Notes under the pieces: model-generated
Seen by the model: the letters and a program-made list of their open reading frames with translations, nothing else
Told to the model about the DNA's origin: nothing
The model's database searches: none
From: Adineta ricciae
Lineage: Eukaryota > Rotifera > Eurotatoria > Adinetida > Adinetidae
Assembly: GCA_905250025.1 (NCBI GenBank)
Contig: CAJNOJ010000120.1
Location: forward strand, 62,001-126,000
DNA: 64,000 bases
Direction of reading: 5' to 3'
Program-made: the position numbers and the translations under genes
Shown here: piece after piece, positions 25,501 to 39,217 of the stretch
How the letters are laid out: every line of letters starts with the position of its first letter
Numbering within the stretch: position 1 is the stretch's first letter

Positions 25501-28500
25501 CAACACAACTACGACGACATTCTCGTCGCGTAAGAGGTGTAGGCAATGGAGGTTCAGCTAATTCACATTCACTTGAATTTATTTCACGTATAGGCATCTG
25601 ACGAGTGAAACAACTAAGACCAAAACCATATTGAAAACCACGACCACATTTGACAGAACACTATAATGAAATTTTTTTGATACAATGAAGATTATCGTTG
25701 AGAAAAGATCATAGATTATTTACGCTATTCCAACGAGCAACACGCCATTCCATACACGCCGCTACTCGACACGTGCGATTCGATGGTGGTTGTAGTTGAT
25801 CTTTTGTACAATTCCAAGGTGGCATAATGCGCGCATTCATGGTATCAATACAACGAACGGTTCGTGTTTGTTGACACGTTTGACGATCACACTTAAATAG
25901 AGAAAAAAGACCAAGTTTTTCTTTCCTAGTGTCAATAATTTTTCATATAACAAACCTGTCCCCATTCGTTTGGTATCCATGTCGCTGCCGATGGCGAAAA
26001 ATGATTATTGTAACTTGTACCTAACGGACAAGGTGTCGCATGACATTGCATTGTTGCTGCAGGCCTATTAAGACCATTACATTTCTCTGGTGATACGACT
26101 TCTTCACGGTGTTTGCACGTCACTCTGCGGTGTTGTACACCTGAACCACATGTTACTGGGCACTAGAAGAACGCAAAGGAATGGTCCATCGTGTAGGAAA
26201 TACAAGTTTTTACCGATGACCAGGGATCGGCTTGCCAAGTAGGACATGGGTCTAAATTGCATGTTTCGTATTCGACTGGTTTAATGGGTAATTGAGCACA
26301 GTATTGATCATCATAAGATATTTTTGTTTGACTATCAATACAGTGTACTTGTCGTAAACGTCGACCAATACCACAAGTTGCACTACACTAAAAATATCAA
26401 TACAGGACCAAAGGGTTAGCGTTGTTCAAACATTTATTCGAGATCTACCTCTCCAAATTGTTTCACATCCCATATGTATGACGATGCACTTTGTAGTGAT
26501 GAGAGTGGTCGAATAACTGAACAGATCGTGCTGTTATACGTATAACATGCCTGCAATTCTAGTGGTCTTGACGCTTCATCACAATTCATGTTCGATATGA
26601 TATCATCGCCCTGTCGACAAACAACCTGTCGATACTGCATACCTGTCGAACACATTGGAGCAGAACACTAATAGAAAAATAGAATCACAACCGTGAGCGA
26701 TTTTCAGTTCCAAATAAATATGCAACATACTTCAGACCACATTCCAGATGTCCATTCTGGGCAGTATAAATCTATATGACACGTTTCAGTAGATAATGGT
26801 TTATGATTGAGATTTGCGCAATGACTATTCTCGACTTCTTGTCCATTGTATGAACACCATACGTGTCGATGACGCACAGCAGAACCACATGTTCCTGAAC
26901 ATTTACTCCATGAACTTGTTTGCCATTGTGGACATTCATTGATCACACAAGTTTGTCGTTCGTTCGGTTTTGTCTTGTCTCCTAGCACTGATAAGCATTC
27001 AATATCTGGTATAAGAGATGATGGACGTGATGAATCATGGCAATAAACATTTCGCTGTTGAATGCCTGTGCCGCATGTCACTGAGCACTAAATAAAATAA
27101 AACACAGAACAGATTTTATTGCATCGATCGCCTTTCAATTTACGTACATCGCTCCATGGTCCACTTGACCAACGTAGTGTTGAACATAGATTACTATCGG
27201 GTGCATGACATGTTTGTTGCTCACTAGGCGTTGGTTGTGGACATTTCGAGTGGTCCATTGGTCGACCATCTTGATGACATATTATGGCACGTCTTTGAAC
27301 ACCTTTTCCGCATGTAACTGAACACTAGAAAAAAAAAGTAAGGACACGTGTTTTGATCGAACTATTTCACTATCGAAACATACGGGTGACCATTCGCTCG
27401 TTAACCATGCTGTACAGGTAACATTTGATGAGCACCATTCTTGTTCATTGGGTTTCAGTCTCGGATCGCAGTAGCCATCTTGGACAATTGTTCCATAATG
27501 AGTACAAAGAATCTGACGCCGACGAATACCTTGTTGTGACGAGCATGTTGCCGTACACTAAGTTATAGACGCACGACATTTAGATAAAAACAGTTGATTA
27601 AGCAAACGTACCGGTTGCCAAGGCTGTGCTTGCCATTGAGCTGAGACGGGGCATTCATCAGAGCAGGAAACAGTTTCATCAGGTTTTGGTTCATGTTGAC
27701 ATTCGTGATCGTTGACTTGTTTACCATTCCGAACGCATGTAACAATTCGATGGCGTTGGTTCGCTACACAATCGCACTAAAACAATGGATGTAGAGAAAT
27801 GAACAACAATAGTTGATACAAACATTTGACCACACGGTATAATTCCATCGTGATTGATCGCATGATGCTTCGGCACAACGTTCCGTATTATAAATGAAAT
27901 CCGATACGCAATAATGAGGTGATGTAGATAAATTCGATGCATTGCGACAATCAGCTACACGTTTACGTACACAGCCGCCATCATAATGACACTAGAACAC
28001 TCATCGATTTTCCTAATGACATGTACAAATACGTTAAACATACTTCGCCCCAGCTTCCATAAACCCAACCCGTTCCTGTACAATCACCAACACATGAGAC
28101 GACGTCAGCAGGTTTCTCTCCTACATATCTTCGGCAAACATTTTCATCAAGTGATTCCATAGTTCGATCAAGAAGACTTGTTTTTGTACACTCGTATATG
28201 ACACGTTTATATCCATCACTGCATCGGGTTGAACAAGCTTGTTGATAACGTGTATTCCAACTAGATATAATAGAATCCAATCAAAACGAGTTCATTCTCA
28301 TCGACTGGAAAATCCTACCTGAGAAGACAATCATTGTTACAACTTTCCTTTTCATATGTATACTGTATTTTATATGCTATACAATAGGATGAATCATATT
28401 CTTTTCCATGAATAATACATTTCTGAACTTGTTTAAAGCCTTGACAAGGTCGATCGCAATAGTAATCCGAAGATTGATCACCATATTGTCGTGACACATC

Positions 28501-31500
28501 AGTTTCATCAAATGGCGAATAATACTCCCAAATAACCGATGTAGCCGGAGCACCCGCTTGATATATTGATATCACTTGAATTTCTAATGGAACTTTCAAA
28601 CGACCCGTTATGATAACCGTTTCATTTCCGGAATCTGATCCTGTATAAGAAAGTGTCGCAGTTCCAATACGAATTTTAACATTGTATAATTGAAGACTAT
28701 GTATTCCATTCAAAACATACGTTCCATTGACATGTTTTACCGCTAAATACAAGTTGAAATATAGTTTAAATTAATAAAAGAAGATAATCTTCTACCTAAA
28801 TAGTAACGATCATTTCCCGACGATATTTGCACAACATGAACACGTGTTGTATTGATAGGAATATCCACGATATTGGTAATTCCTAGAAGAAGTCAAGCAT
28901 GAACGATACTTTCTATTCGAAGTCTATGTTAAATACCAAAGTCTGACACTCGTTTTTGTCCACTCGATAATTTACAAGTACGATTTTGCCCATTACAAAC
29001 TCCGCAAACATCTTCTGTTGCGTTTGATCCATATTTCTGATCACAACCCATCGGCATACAGACACCGCTGATGCAAATATCTCTTGTTTCTTCTTCTCGT
29101 CCACAGGGAGTGCCATCCTCCACACGATCGCCAAGGACAAATGATCGTTCGAGACGATCGTCCGATACTTTACAGATTAATTTGCATCTTTCACTAGCCA
29201 AGACTAAGAATGATAAAAATGAATTTTTCTTTAAACTGAAAGATTAATTCTTTCGATTAAATTTACCATTATATTTCGGTTCAAATCTTGTACCAAAAGG
29301 CAATGAAGGATCAATGGTGCGATTGTTAAAGACTGAACATTGACGTAAACGAAACATATCCACAGGATCTTTACAAGGCTAGATGGCAACACAAACGTTT
29401 TGTTCTGAAGTTCATTCATCAACAATCACTTACTGGATTATCTTCACATGACCGTATTCGGGTTGATGTACCCGAACAATACTTTCCGCCATTCTCTGGT
29501 CTACAATATCGAAATGAATTTTCAAACTAAATCCCTAACAAGCATCAACTGACTTTGGACTATCACAATAACGTTGCGATTTTTGTACAGCGCTGCCACA
29601 TGTACGGGTACAGGGTGACCACGGCGACCAGTCTCCCCAATTGCCATCGATTGATTGAAGCTCACGTGTGCTTCGGCAATCACCACGAAAACATCTCTAC
29701 AAAATAAACGTGCGACGCTTTCAATCAAAGTCCTTGATATGTCATAATATGTCTTTTTTCTGCGTAGTTCTCGTCCTTGTCAAGTAAAAAAGTATATACG
29801 TGCATGCTACTATATGCAGACAGATAAAAAAACATCGACGTGTATATGTTATTTGTTCTTTTCAGTGGTCGATGAAACGATACATTCGAACGAACGTTGC
29901 TTTTCTCATCGATTCGCGATTCGAACATATTCATGATGATTGCTAAGGTACGTGATTTCGATTTCTACTTACTTTGATTTCTGTATATGAGACTGAACAT
30001 TGCGTGCCATCAGACCAATGGGCATGATTTGTTATACACGATGACAAATTTGAGAGTCTCTCTCGGCAGTATAAACGATGACATTTCGGCTAGAAAGTTA
30101 AAGGGAAATTTGTTTTTCTTTTATAAGGTCGTTTTTCTAGTAGATAGTTACCCCATGACTTAAATCACGACAGTATTCAAAAGTCACACCGAATGCTCGC
30201 CGGCATTGAGCATCAAGATCACTGAAACGACCGGGTAATTGACGTGCTGCTTGCTCAGCATTCAAATCTTTCCATGTTGCAGATTTGTAATCAGGTACGT
30301 TGTTCAAACATTGATATCGATCCGACCTTAAGGAAAATAATAGAATAATAGTGAATTTGCACTTAGTTTAGCAGTAAACAGAAAAATAGATTTCGACCTT
30401 GTTTTGTCATTCCTTTTCTGGATATGATATTTATTTGCGACTGCTGAAAATCATTAGTAGAACAATAATAGTCTGAAATTTTCTTCATATTAATGAAGCA
30501 TTCTACGCTTAGTTATGTAAGATTATTCGTCTGGAATTCTTCAATTCAAATATTGCTACGAAATGAGACTGTGTGAAATAAGGACGATTAAACAAAAATA
30601 CTTTGTACGTAGTGAATTAATTGCTTCAAATGTTAGAGAATATATCGAAAAACAAGGTCGTATATACTTTCTGATAACCGTGTCGAAACAAGAAGGTCAA
30701 CATCGTTCTGTGATTAAATTAATCATTTTTTATTGATCAGATAAGTGTGACCTTCTTCGATCCTACAATCCGCAGTCACGCTCGAACATAATTCACTCAA
30801 CATATCCCACTTAATGTTTTACGTATACTTGATCACCTGATTGATGTCACTCTCTTGATACTCGATCAGTCATAGTTATATCAGTTTGACACAGATTAGT
30901 ACTTGATGAAATCTTATCTGTTTGAATATAGGTTTCGATACATACTCGAGATATTGAGTGAAATAGTGTCGACTGCAATTCGACCATTTGTAGTGATTGT
31001 GATTGAATGTGAGTGATGTTGCCATGATATTCTGTTCTTTTGTGTGATCTAAGCATGCTTTGTCATTATCATGTCGAATACCGAATCTATGTATTAGAAA
31101 AGAAGAATTCTTTTGTAAACTCTGAGAACAGTTTGTCTTACAAGTGAGCAATTTCATGAGCAATTGTAAATGCAGTAGCAAATCCATTATCACGTACAAC
31201 AGCACATTTCGATGTTTTATTACACAATGTACCTAATTCAGTTAATCCTAATGTGTCACATTTACTATCAGTTACATTTTTGGCTCGTTTATTGCATAAA
31301 GGCGTTCTAAATATTCATAGAAAAGTGAATTTCCCATAATTCGACAACACGCTCAAATTTACCTTGTGAGAAGAACAGCGGTATCGTACGTATCCGCATC
31401 ATTGTAATCTTTCTGCCATTTGCAAAATGTACCTAAGATGTCCGCGGCATCATCACTCGATGTTATATATCTCTAGAATAGCGAAAAATGAAATCCTCTC

Positions 31501-34500
31501 TTTTCCTTCTCTTCCCAATCGATCTTACAGTAAATGCGGCATCCAGATCGACTAATTTGACGAGCCATATCTTAATATTATTTCCGATACTTGCGTCCGA
31601 ATACAAGTATGAAACCTAGAAAGTGAAAAGCAAGATATTCGATTGAAATTGTTCACAAAAGACTTACGTAGCTAAAGAGAGTGAGAATGTAAGATTTGAT
31701 ATCAACATCTGAATGGAATTGTTTGATTGAGTCATCGTAAGCCACGAGTACTTCCACATGTTTGGCAGTAGGATCCAGTTCAGTTTGGCGTTTAGCTCGA
31801 CGTTTGAAATGATTTCTTTTGTAAGAAGAATGTGTCAAATCATCTTCGATAGAAGCAGGGAGTTGAGGAGAAGAGTTTTGCAATCGTTGCTTGTGGCTCC
31901 GTTCATAATGAGGATAAGATTTGTCTTTTTCGAAATAAGGAACACCTAAAAGATTTCAATGAAGACAAGAAAACACATATCAAATAAAAAAGACTTACCG
32001 TCAACAGGGCATCGTACTGTTTGCGCACCATCCGTGATTGACTCTATGGAATCTTTATGTGTGTAAAACAGATGTTCAAAATTCCATTTCATTTCATTCT
32101 CCTGACGCTTAGGTTCAATGAAATATTCTACGTCATTGTAAATAAATGTACCTAACTAAAAAAAAACAACACACGAACATTATCGAAAAAGTTTGAATAA
32201 TTAACTTTTTTTTTATCGCTGAAACCTATCGAAGTTCGCTCACGAAATTTACAAAGGTCTCTTCACAAATAGATTATCCTACGGCTTCGTACAAACGTGT
32301 TACATTTTCTTTTATAGACAACCCCTTCTCTTCTAATAATTCAATTGACGTCTTCGCATGACTACAAGGTTCATTATTAAATTAAGGACAAAGCAAATGA
32401 CATCCATAGATTGTCTATCCACCCTTGTCAGTTAACACTGATAGCAGTCTGGTTTTCTTTGACAACATAGTCTTACATATGTTTTGTTTCTCTAATCAAA
32501 TGATACATACCAAACCGTGACATAAACTGATCGACACGGTTGACAAAGGATTTTGATTAATATGACCTTTATAGAAACAATGTTCAATATCTCTTGTTAA
32601 CCATGTTCGATTTTCACTGTAATGTTGAGTAACAAACGATGGTGCGAGAAATGCTTCGTCTTCGGTTAAACTTAAATCAAAGGTTTGATTAAAACCATAG
32701 ATACGATAGTACAAAGTTGCATTTAACTGCTCATGGAACGAGTTTTGAGCACGTTTTTGACGATTTTGTTGTTTATTTCTGAGACGAGCTTTCCAATCAG
32801 GTAGAAATGAGATTGATCTTGAAGATCGTATCGATTGGGGAATGACAATTTCATAGTTAAATTGTTCTTGTTCGACCGTGTCTAAAAAGAAATTAGTTCT
32901 TAGATCAATCGTTCGTCATTGAAAACGATTTAACATGTTCTGCTTTTTCGAATATATTCCCTAGATTTTCTATCTTTTACATGATTTCTATCTTAATAGG
33001 ACATTTAATATTATACATTAAGACTGGAAATCGATCATCAATGCTCATACAAATTGTTTAGACCTATACACATATTTTATTTCAATGTGTTAACAAATGT
33101 TGGATATTAGTATTTCAGATGAATAGACATATACATATAGTCGCCATAATGATCATTAATCATGTTTAACCTTGTTCTTCTCCTTCTCCTTTTCCAATAC
33201 AAACATCCTCTATCTATAAACGTTCTCATCGAACGTTCTTTCTCCTTCTATGTCGTAGTTCGATGTAATACGTCTTCGATGTTTTCTTTTATTTCGCCTG
33301 ATTGCTTTTGCTTGCATATACGAAACCCGTTAAATCGCTTTTTTTTATCATTAATATATCTGATGAGAAAAAAACGACTGACTTTCTATTGATATACAAA
33401 GATGTGTATTTACTAATAGATATTTGCAGACAGTTAAAGATGTCAATGAAACAAAAAACCGATTTCTTTATATCTGAAACGCAAATATGTACATATACGT
33501 CTGTATGCATAAGGAGATAGAGGTGAGGGTAGGTACAATGTCCTTCGACATTTTATATGTATCTTCGTCGCTCCAAAGGATTAGGGGACGTGAAAGACGA
33601 TCTTTTCTCTCGATTGATTTTTTTCGAGTAACTGTCTATTTTCTTAGTAATATCATCGTTAACGATGTCTTAACCATCTTGTACATATTGCTAATAATTA
33701 TTTATTTGTATTCTATGCGGACATTTGGCGAGAGTGTCGTCGATTTCATGACTGAGGTTTATTCGAAAAGATCATTCGGCTGTTATCTTTCAAAGCAACA
33801 AATATTCTATTTCGTCAAAAATAAGAACGAGAAAAAACCCTTTGTGAAGTGTCGGTGAAGAGATCAAATACTTTGCGCTATGTGATACTCAAAGGGCACG
33901 CTTGTCGCTTTCGACTCGAATCAAACTTGACTAACAATCTTTTTTCCCACATTTTTTTTGATATACAACATGATCATGTCTCTGTCTGTCAACGTCTACA
34001 TATGTTATCTCTGGTACAGAAATAGAAGAGGTTTTTAATGAAGGTTGCTGTCAAGTGTGATGCTTTTTTTTTCGAAGACAGATGCAGCATAGATTTATTT
34101 GACCTTTGTGTTAAAATGAAGTAAGAGAAAGAAGAGAAAAAGATACGGTTTTGCCACTCGAAACTATTTATTTCGAGGTATAGTACAAGCTTAAAATATC
34201 ATCTCATATGACCAGCAAATGCGTATATTGAAAAAAAAGACATTTCTTTGATGTTGACGTCGGTGAAATTGTACATTTGTTGAGTAAGACATGAGCAATG
34301 AGAAACAATTTCTATAGAATAAGCAACAAGAAGACACACGCTGGTATCACGGAAGGAAAATTAGCAGGAGTTCAAGAAGATGATCGAAGCACTTGACGCA
34401 TTAGTCTGCAGAGATGGAATCAATTTTGATCAACTCTGATTTGAACAAGCACACGAAGCAATAGAAACACAGAGATAAATACACACACACACACCCGTAC

Positions 34501-36118
34501 ACACGTTTGTAAACGTCTATCCACTTCTCTTATCAAGTGATTGTGCCTGCATAGATTACATAATGCAAACCAAATAACATTTCTATAATTGATTTTCTCT
34601 CATTAATCGAGACTGTGAATGAGATTTTATTAATATGAATCGTCTTTCACACATAATAACAGTCAACAACATTGATGGCAAGGTTTTCTTTTTCTTGTCA
34701 CTCTCAACAATAAGGGTTTTAACGTCTCTACGCGGCAGTAGCCTTCATGCTATCACTCATTTAGTCAATAAAAGAAAGTGTGTGTGTGTGTGTGTATGTA
34801 TGCAAGCATACCAAGAAAACATTGTCTTATGAGATAACAGATGAGTAAACTAAATGTCGAGACATTCGACTGCTTCCGAACTGTATGCGTGCATATTGAA
34901 AGTAAAATCGTTGTCTTGAAAACATGTTTTCATTATCTATGATGGACCGTTGACGATTATTATTAACTACGAAGAAATCAATCAAAATCGATCGAAAGCA
35001 TTTTCTCTCTCGGGAGAATGAAACTTCTTCGAAAATATTATGTGAATGTATCTTATCAAGGTGACATAATCTTGATGAAGATTAAATGATAGAAGAAGAA
35101 GAAGAAAGAAGATGCCTATGTGTGCATGTATATATGTATGTCCGTATGTGCTTAGTTTTCTCCTCTTTCCTGCTGTACGATAGCGGGTTTTTGACACGTT
35201 AGACGATTGTGGCTTATACGTCAATCAACCGCACATAGCAGTTGTGCAGATCGATCGATTGATCGATATACATTGAATATACAGATAAACAGAAAACTTG
35301 GGATCAATTTCTCTTTGGATCTCATTATCATGCGTACAATTTTATGCAAGAGAAATCAACAACAAAAATACCTGACGTGTAACCGAAAACAAGAATTTGT
35401 AATGCGAATTCTCTATGCGTGTGCGTGTGTGTATATGTTTTTTTCTATTCTTCTACCGTCTAATAGTATTGTTGCGCGCGAATGAGTGTCATTAACCACC
35501 ATTTAGCCGACGTTGTTTTCCTACATGAGAACAACATCACGGCGACGTAACGTCTCTCACCAGTGTAAAAAAACAGAAGCAAATAAGGCACAGAGACACA
35601 ATGATGTCGTATCATTACCTAACTCCCTAGATTCCTCCAAGGTTGCCTGCCGTGTTAATTCGTGTATATTTATATACACGCTTATATTTATATATGTATA
35701 TATGTATATGTACATTAATACACGTATCTATAACTATATATCAAATTTAATCGCGAATCGGCAATAACGGGACATCAAGAAAAACGAAATACGGAGGAAA
35801 GCAACACTCAGTAATTACTGAGCTGATATAGATTAGAGATTGAATTACATCATCATATCACTTTAAATTATACCGCTATTGAAATCGAACGCAGTGTACG
35901 TCTACGTTTACTCATAGTTTGGGAAATCAATAGAAACTATTCATGACAATTTTGCCACACATTTATCGAAATAATTAAATTTGCTCAGAAAAACATCGCT
36001 CACTTGTTGTGATGATTGAACTGGTTTGGGTGGTGATCAAGTTTGACAAGGATGGTGGTAATGAGCAGAGGAGCGTAGTAACGATTGCAGTAAAAACCAT
36101 GTATATGTCGAAATGCAT
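19560..36118 (-). CDS. ADAMTS metalloprotease with long thrombospondin type-1 repeat array (ADAMTS9/20-like)
   Basis: The signal-peptide exon 36118-36004 (MHFDIYMVFTAIVTTLLCSL) splits after phase 1 and rejoins in frame at 32881 as NTVEQEQFNYEIVIP. The prodomain follows (CFYKGHINQNPLSTVSISLC), then a furin site RRAKR near 31783-31812. The catalytic domain has HEIAHLFGIRHD, split by an intron at about 31135, and Met-turn NIMATSL; the HEXXHXXGXXHD ligands are complete, so it should be active. Disintegrin-like, first TSP1 (WSPWSPCTRTCG), Cys-rich (DVCGVCNGQNRTC) and spacer regions follow to 28315. After these come about 15 TSP1 exons typed WSxC..CG. They lie in a 4.2-kb block that is present twice (see repeats). 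At the join the frame shifts and meets TAG at 24160. With one block the layout matches secreted GON-type ADAMTS, but no GON domain is seen. The 3' end (TAG 19560-19562) is provisional. Confidence 0.8.
20105..24307. repeat. 4.2-kb tandem duplication, left unit
   Basis: This segment matches 24309-28524 base for base apart from scattered substitutions and small indels, most of them in introns. Examples: TSP1 exon 21717-21908 pairs with 25932-26123, and 23764-24084 pairs with 27981 onward, at offsets rising from 4204 to 4217. Exon and intron positions are the same in both units. It starts inside one TSP1 exon and ends inside the exon that follows the ADAMTS spacer. Confidence 0.95.
24308..24308. 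other. Undetermined base (N) at duplication junction
   Basis: The only N in the window. It sits exactly between GAATAATA (end of left unit) and AGCATTGTTG (start of right unit), as expected if an assembler joined two sequences here. Confidence 0.95.
24309..28524. repeat. 4.2-kb tandem duplication, right unit
   Basis: Second copy of the TSP1-rich block, separated from the left unit by one undetermined base. Its right edge continues uninterrupted into the ADAMTS spacer exon (28315-28752). The left unit lacks that continuation because it stops at the same point, GAATAATA. Confidence 0.95.
32882..36003 (-). other. 3.1-kb first intron of ADAMTS gene
   Basis: It runs from donor GTGAGC (36003 downwards) to an acceptor ending TTTTTAG at 32882. 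It contains microsatellites but no coding exon that I can support. It is about 50 times longer than the typical intron in this window and may hold regulatory sequence. Confidence 0.65.
34480..34800. repeat. CA/GT microsatellites
   Basis: An (AC)n run near 34482-34495 and a (GT)n run near 34779-34795 lie inside the first ADAMTS intron. Similar simple repeats occur elsewhere in the intron, including TATATG-rich DNA near 35680-35715. Confidence 0.85.
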
Positions 36119-37722
36119 CTCGAGCGCACCGGCTCAGTTTGAATACCACAGGCGTTCTGATGTGTCGTCGTAGCGACCGTGACGAGCAAAACGGAACGTC
36201 AACAGAATACAATATGAGTGTCGTGGCGATTTCGACAGACCGTTGACATCCATTAGAGACTCTGGAAACACATCGGTGCTTCTAAATCGAAGAAGATAGG
36301 ACACTACGACGTCGCACTGTGAGAGTGAGAGAGAGAGGGAGAGAGAAGAAAAAAAGAAAACAACCACAAGAGGGCGACCACAAGAGCCGAGGAGAAGGGA
36401 GAGACACATAGAGAAGGAGAGACAGAGCAAAACAGCCGATGTAGCGGAAACACGACAGCGTAAAAAAAGGCGAAGAACGAATAAAGGAAAGGCAGAGACA
36501 GTGAGAGAAAAAAATAACCTCTTCTTTTTTTAATGTACAGATACTAAAACACATTTTTGGTTCTTTTCTCTATTTTTTTATCGCTCTTTTTTTCTTTCTT
36601 CTAGTGCATTTCGGGTTTTTTTTTCACACTTATTTCTCTGCCTCGGTTTTGCCTATTCGCTGTCTGTAGCCACATAACCAACATAAAACAAGCTGCATGC
36701 CGACGTCGGAAAGGCAGCGTAACACAGATGTGAAAATCTGACAAGAAAACGAAAGGGTTTAAAATGAAACAAAAAAAAAGCAGAAAAAAGAAAATAACAA
36801 CGGACTTATAATACATATATTGACATAGACACATTCAATGATAATGTCCTTACTGTGATTGTTATTACTTTAATTTTTTTCGAACCTATTCAGATTTGTT
36901 CGTTCTCATTGTACGCGTGGTTTTTCGCATCACCCATCCTTTATTCAAGCGTCACTTCACCTTTCTAAGCGTACACTTAAAAGATTTATGATAAACAGCT
37001 GGCTTCGTTTTTTTCTGATGCACAATTATATTTCCAATTTATTACATTTAGCAAAAGTCGTATAACCTCCAGTTTATGAATGAGAATCCAGGGTATGATG
37101 ATTATTATTATTGTTATTATTATCAAGTCTTTGGGTGCACAAGAAAAAATATGTATATAAGTATTGACATGGACATTCGACTGACAAATCTTCTATATAT
37201 ATGTAGATATACATGACATAAAAAGAGGAGAAAGAAATGGAACAATATCCTTATGGCGAGAAATGAGAGATGTTCCAATCGTTGTTACTTTAGTACGAAT
37301 GATTTTGTTGGATAAAAAGCAAACGTTCCTTCTTCTTTTTCTACATATCTCGATGACAGCAGACTGTTGTGTAGCATAGTTCGGCCAAGACTGTCAGATG
37401 TTTTCTATTAAGATTGACTTCTTCGCATGTACGCTTGTTGGAGGCGACTAACTACAAGGACAAAAGCGGTTGGGAAAGAAAAACTCTCGCCCTCTCTGAT
37501 GGCCAGAAAGCAAATCGAGCAGAAGAAAAATAAGAAAGAGAAATCTGCCAGTATAACTGATGAAGATCGATAAAGAACTACGGAATTCATAGATTAGTAT
37601 CCGAAGAAGAAGAAGAAGAGAGAGAAAAAACTTCGTTATATCATAATCAAGAAAAATGAACCATATAAGATATTCATCGTATATATATATGATGAAGATT
37701 ATTTATTTATAAAAGCAAAATG
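36119..37722. other. Intergenic, upstream of ADAMTS gene and downstream of EF-hand gene
   Basis: About 1.6 kb. It includes a strand-asymmetric purine tract (GAGAGA-rich, 36318-36440) and an ATT-rich microsatellite (37100-37125). ORFs here are low-complexity read-through and are not called. Confidence 0.55.
36318..36440 (+). repeat. Polypurine GA-rich tract
   Basis: About 120 bases almost free of pyrimidines on the plus strand, with several GAGAGA runs. It lies 200-320 bases upstream of the ADAMTS signal-peptide exon. Such tracts can bind GAGA-type factors or form triplexes; neither is shown. Confidence 0.6.
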
Positions 37723-38894
37723 TCATTTTCCTTTCTTTTTGGCTTTTCCGCCTTTCTTGGCTTTCTTCTTCGGTAATTCAACCGGTGTATTCAACATCTT
37801 TTGTAAATCTAAAAATAGAAAGAAACAACAATAGTAGCAAAGAATCTCAGAAGATTCTTCTCCTCTTACCGTCAATAATAAAATATCCATCGGCACAACT
37901 CAGTTGTGAGAGAAGCAAATCGATATCATCTTCAGGCCAATCACAATTTTTAAGTAAATATGTAAAATTATCCACCATTAACTTCGATTTGTTCTCGGGA
38001 TCGAGAATATCGAATGCTTCTTGTAATTGTTGCTTGTCATCATCGGTCGTCACGTAAAATTCATGAACAATCGTTAGAAAATCCGCAAAGGATAAACGAT
38101 CGTCAGCTTTTTCATCTATTTAACAACGAACTCATAAGACAAACATTTTTCAATAAAAAAAAAGAACGTAAAAACTTTTTAAGTGCACCGCTCGAACAAA
38201 GAAATGAATAAAATTAATGTTGATTTCTGACTTGAGTATGTTATGTCTACTAACCTGGATCGACCTCTTGTTGATGAGTTTCTTTTAAAGATTTCGCCTT
38301 TTCAATCATGTCTTTTACTGTATCTTCACTTGGATTTTGACCAGAATGTCGAAATGCATCGCCGATGCTCTCAATTCGAATGTAGTCATTCTTTTTGGCA
38401 ATCTTCTTGAAACCGAATTTGAGTACTAAAACAAAAGATTGATTAATATTCTAATGTGCTAATCGTTTATCGAAACATCTGTCTATATTTGCATTTATGA
38501 TTAACATAGTATCTTTTATGCCTTAAGATAAAGTTAATTTTAACGCGAGGGCTGCAGCTGGTCGGGTTCAGATGTGCTTAGTCTTGATAGGGTTTTTTCT
38601 TCGGATGATGGGTCGGAAGATATGAAAATAAGAATCTTCTATGAAGCAACACTTACATTCTCGAGATGTTTCATCTAATATTTCTTCATAACTAACTGTT
38701 GTTTGACCGTACTCATTTCCTGGTCCCTAAAGAAATTAAAAAAAAGGACGAAGTTGAGGAAATTTCATTTTGGTTATCCTTGATCATGTTATTACAAGAA
38801 AGTCAATCGTATTATTTAACGGCGCGGTCAAGGTTTGTTCCATTGACATAGACCCATACTGTCGTCCGATATCATTTCGTTCATCGGAGTCCAT
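37723..38894 (-). CDS. EF-hand-fold protein with degenerate loops and Lys-rich tail
   Basis: Several exons joined by short GT-AG introns. It starts MDSDERNDIGRQYGSMSMEQ at 38894 and continues GPGNEYGQTTVSYEEILDE, then FGFKKIAKKNDYIRIESIG, then DRLSFADFLTIVHEFY. After that come DKQQLQEAFDILDPENKSKL and KKAKKGGKAKKKGK at the stop (37723-37725). Helix spacing follows the calmodulin/troponin-C pattern (EAFDILDPENKSKLMVDNF), but no loop keeps the full set of Ca2+ ligands, so Ca2+ binding is doubtful. It resembles axonemal EF-hand adaptors such as EFCAB2/DRC8 in size and degeneracy; that is a guess. It is divergent from the 39218 gene, 323 bases away. Confidence 0.75.
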
Positions 38895-39072
38895 TGTCAA
38901 TATTTTGCCCTAATTGTGCAATTGTGTTTCTTTTTGATAATGTTACACTAATGGCAATTCTGTAACTCGAATGTTGCCAAGGTGAGTTGCCGTTGTTATT
39001 GAGAAAAGAAAGAACGAACGAATCATATCTTCACTCAGCTTTTTTTTCTCTTCTCGATCGTTCCTGTTGACT

Positions 39073-39106
39073 GTTGTTGTTGTTGTTGTGATGGTGGTTG
39101 TTTTTA
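39073..39106 (+). repeat. TTG microsatellite in EF-hand/DUF1295 divergent promoter
   Basis: A GTTGTTGTTGTTGTTG run lies inside the 323-base interval 38895-39217 between two divergent genes. The rest of the interval shows no other element. Confidence 0.7.
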
Positions 39107-39217
39107 TCGCCGTCGACTTTTCTTCTTTATTTTACCGTTAAAAACAGAAAAAAAAACAATTTTTAATTTGTGAGGATCAATGGACACGTATTCAGTTTTG
39201 ATTTCTTTTTAAGAAAC

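Noticed and set aside
36282-36554. Long Leu/Ser-rich ORFs on the minus strand
   Set aside because: They come from the polypurine/polypyrimidine tract; open frames follow from base composition, not coding.
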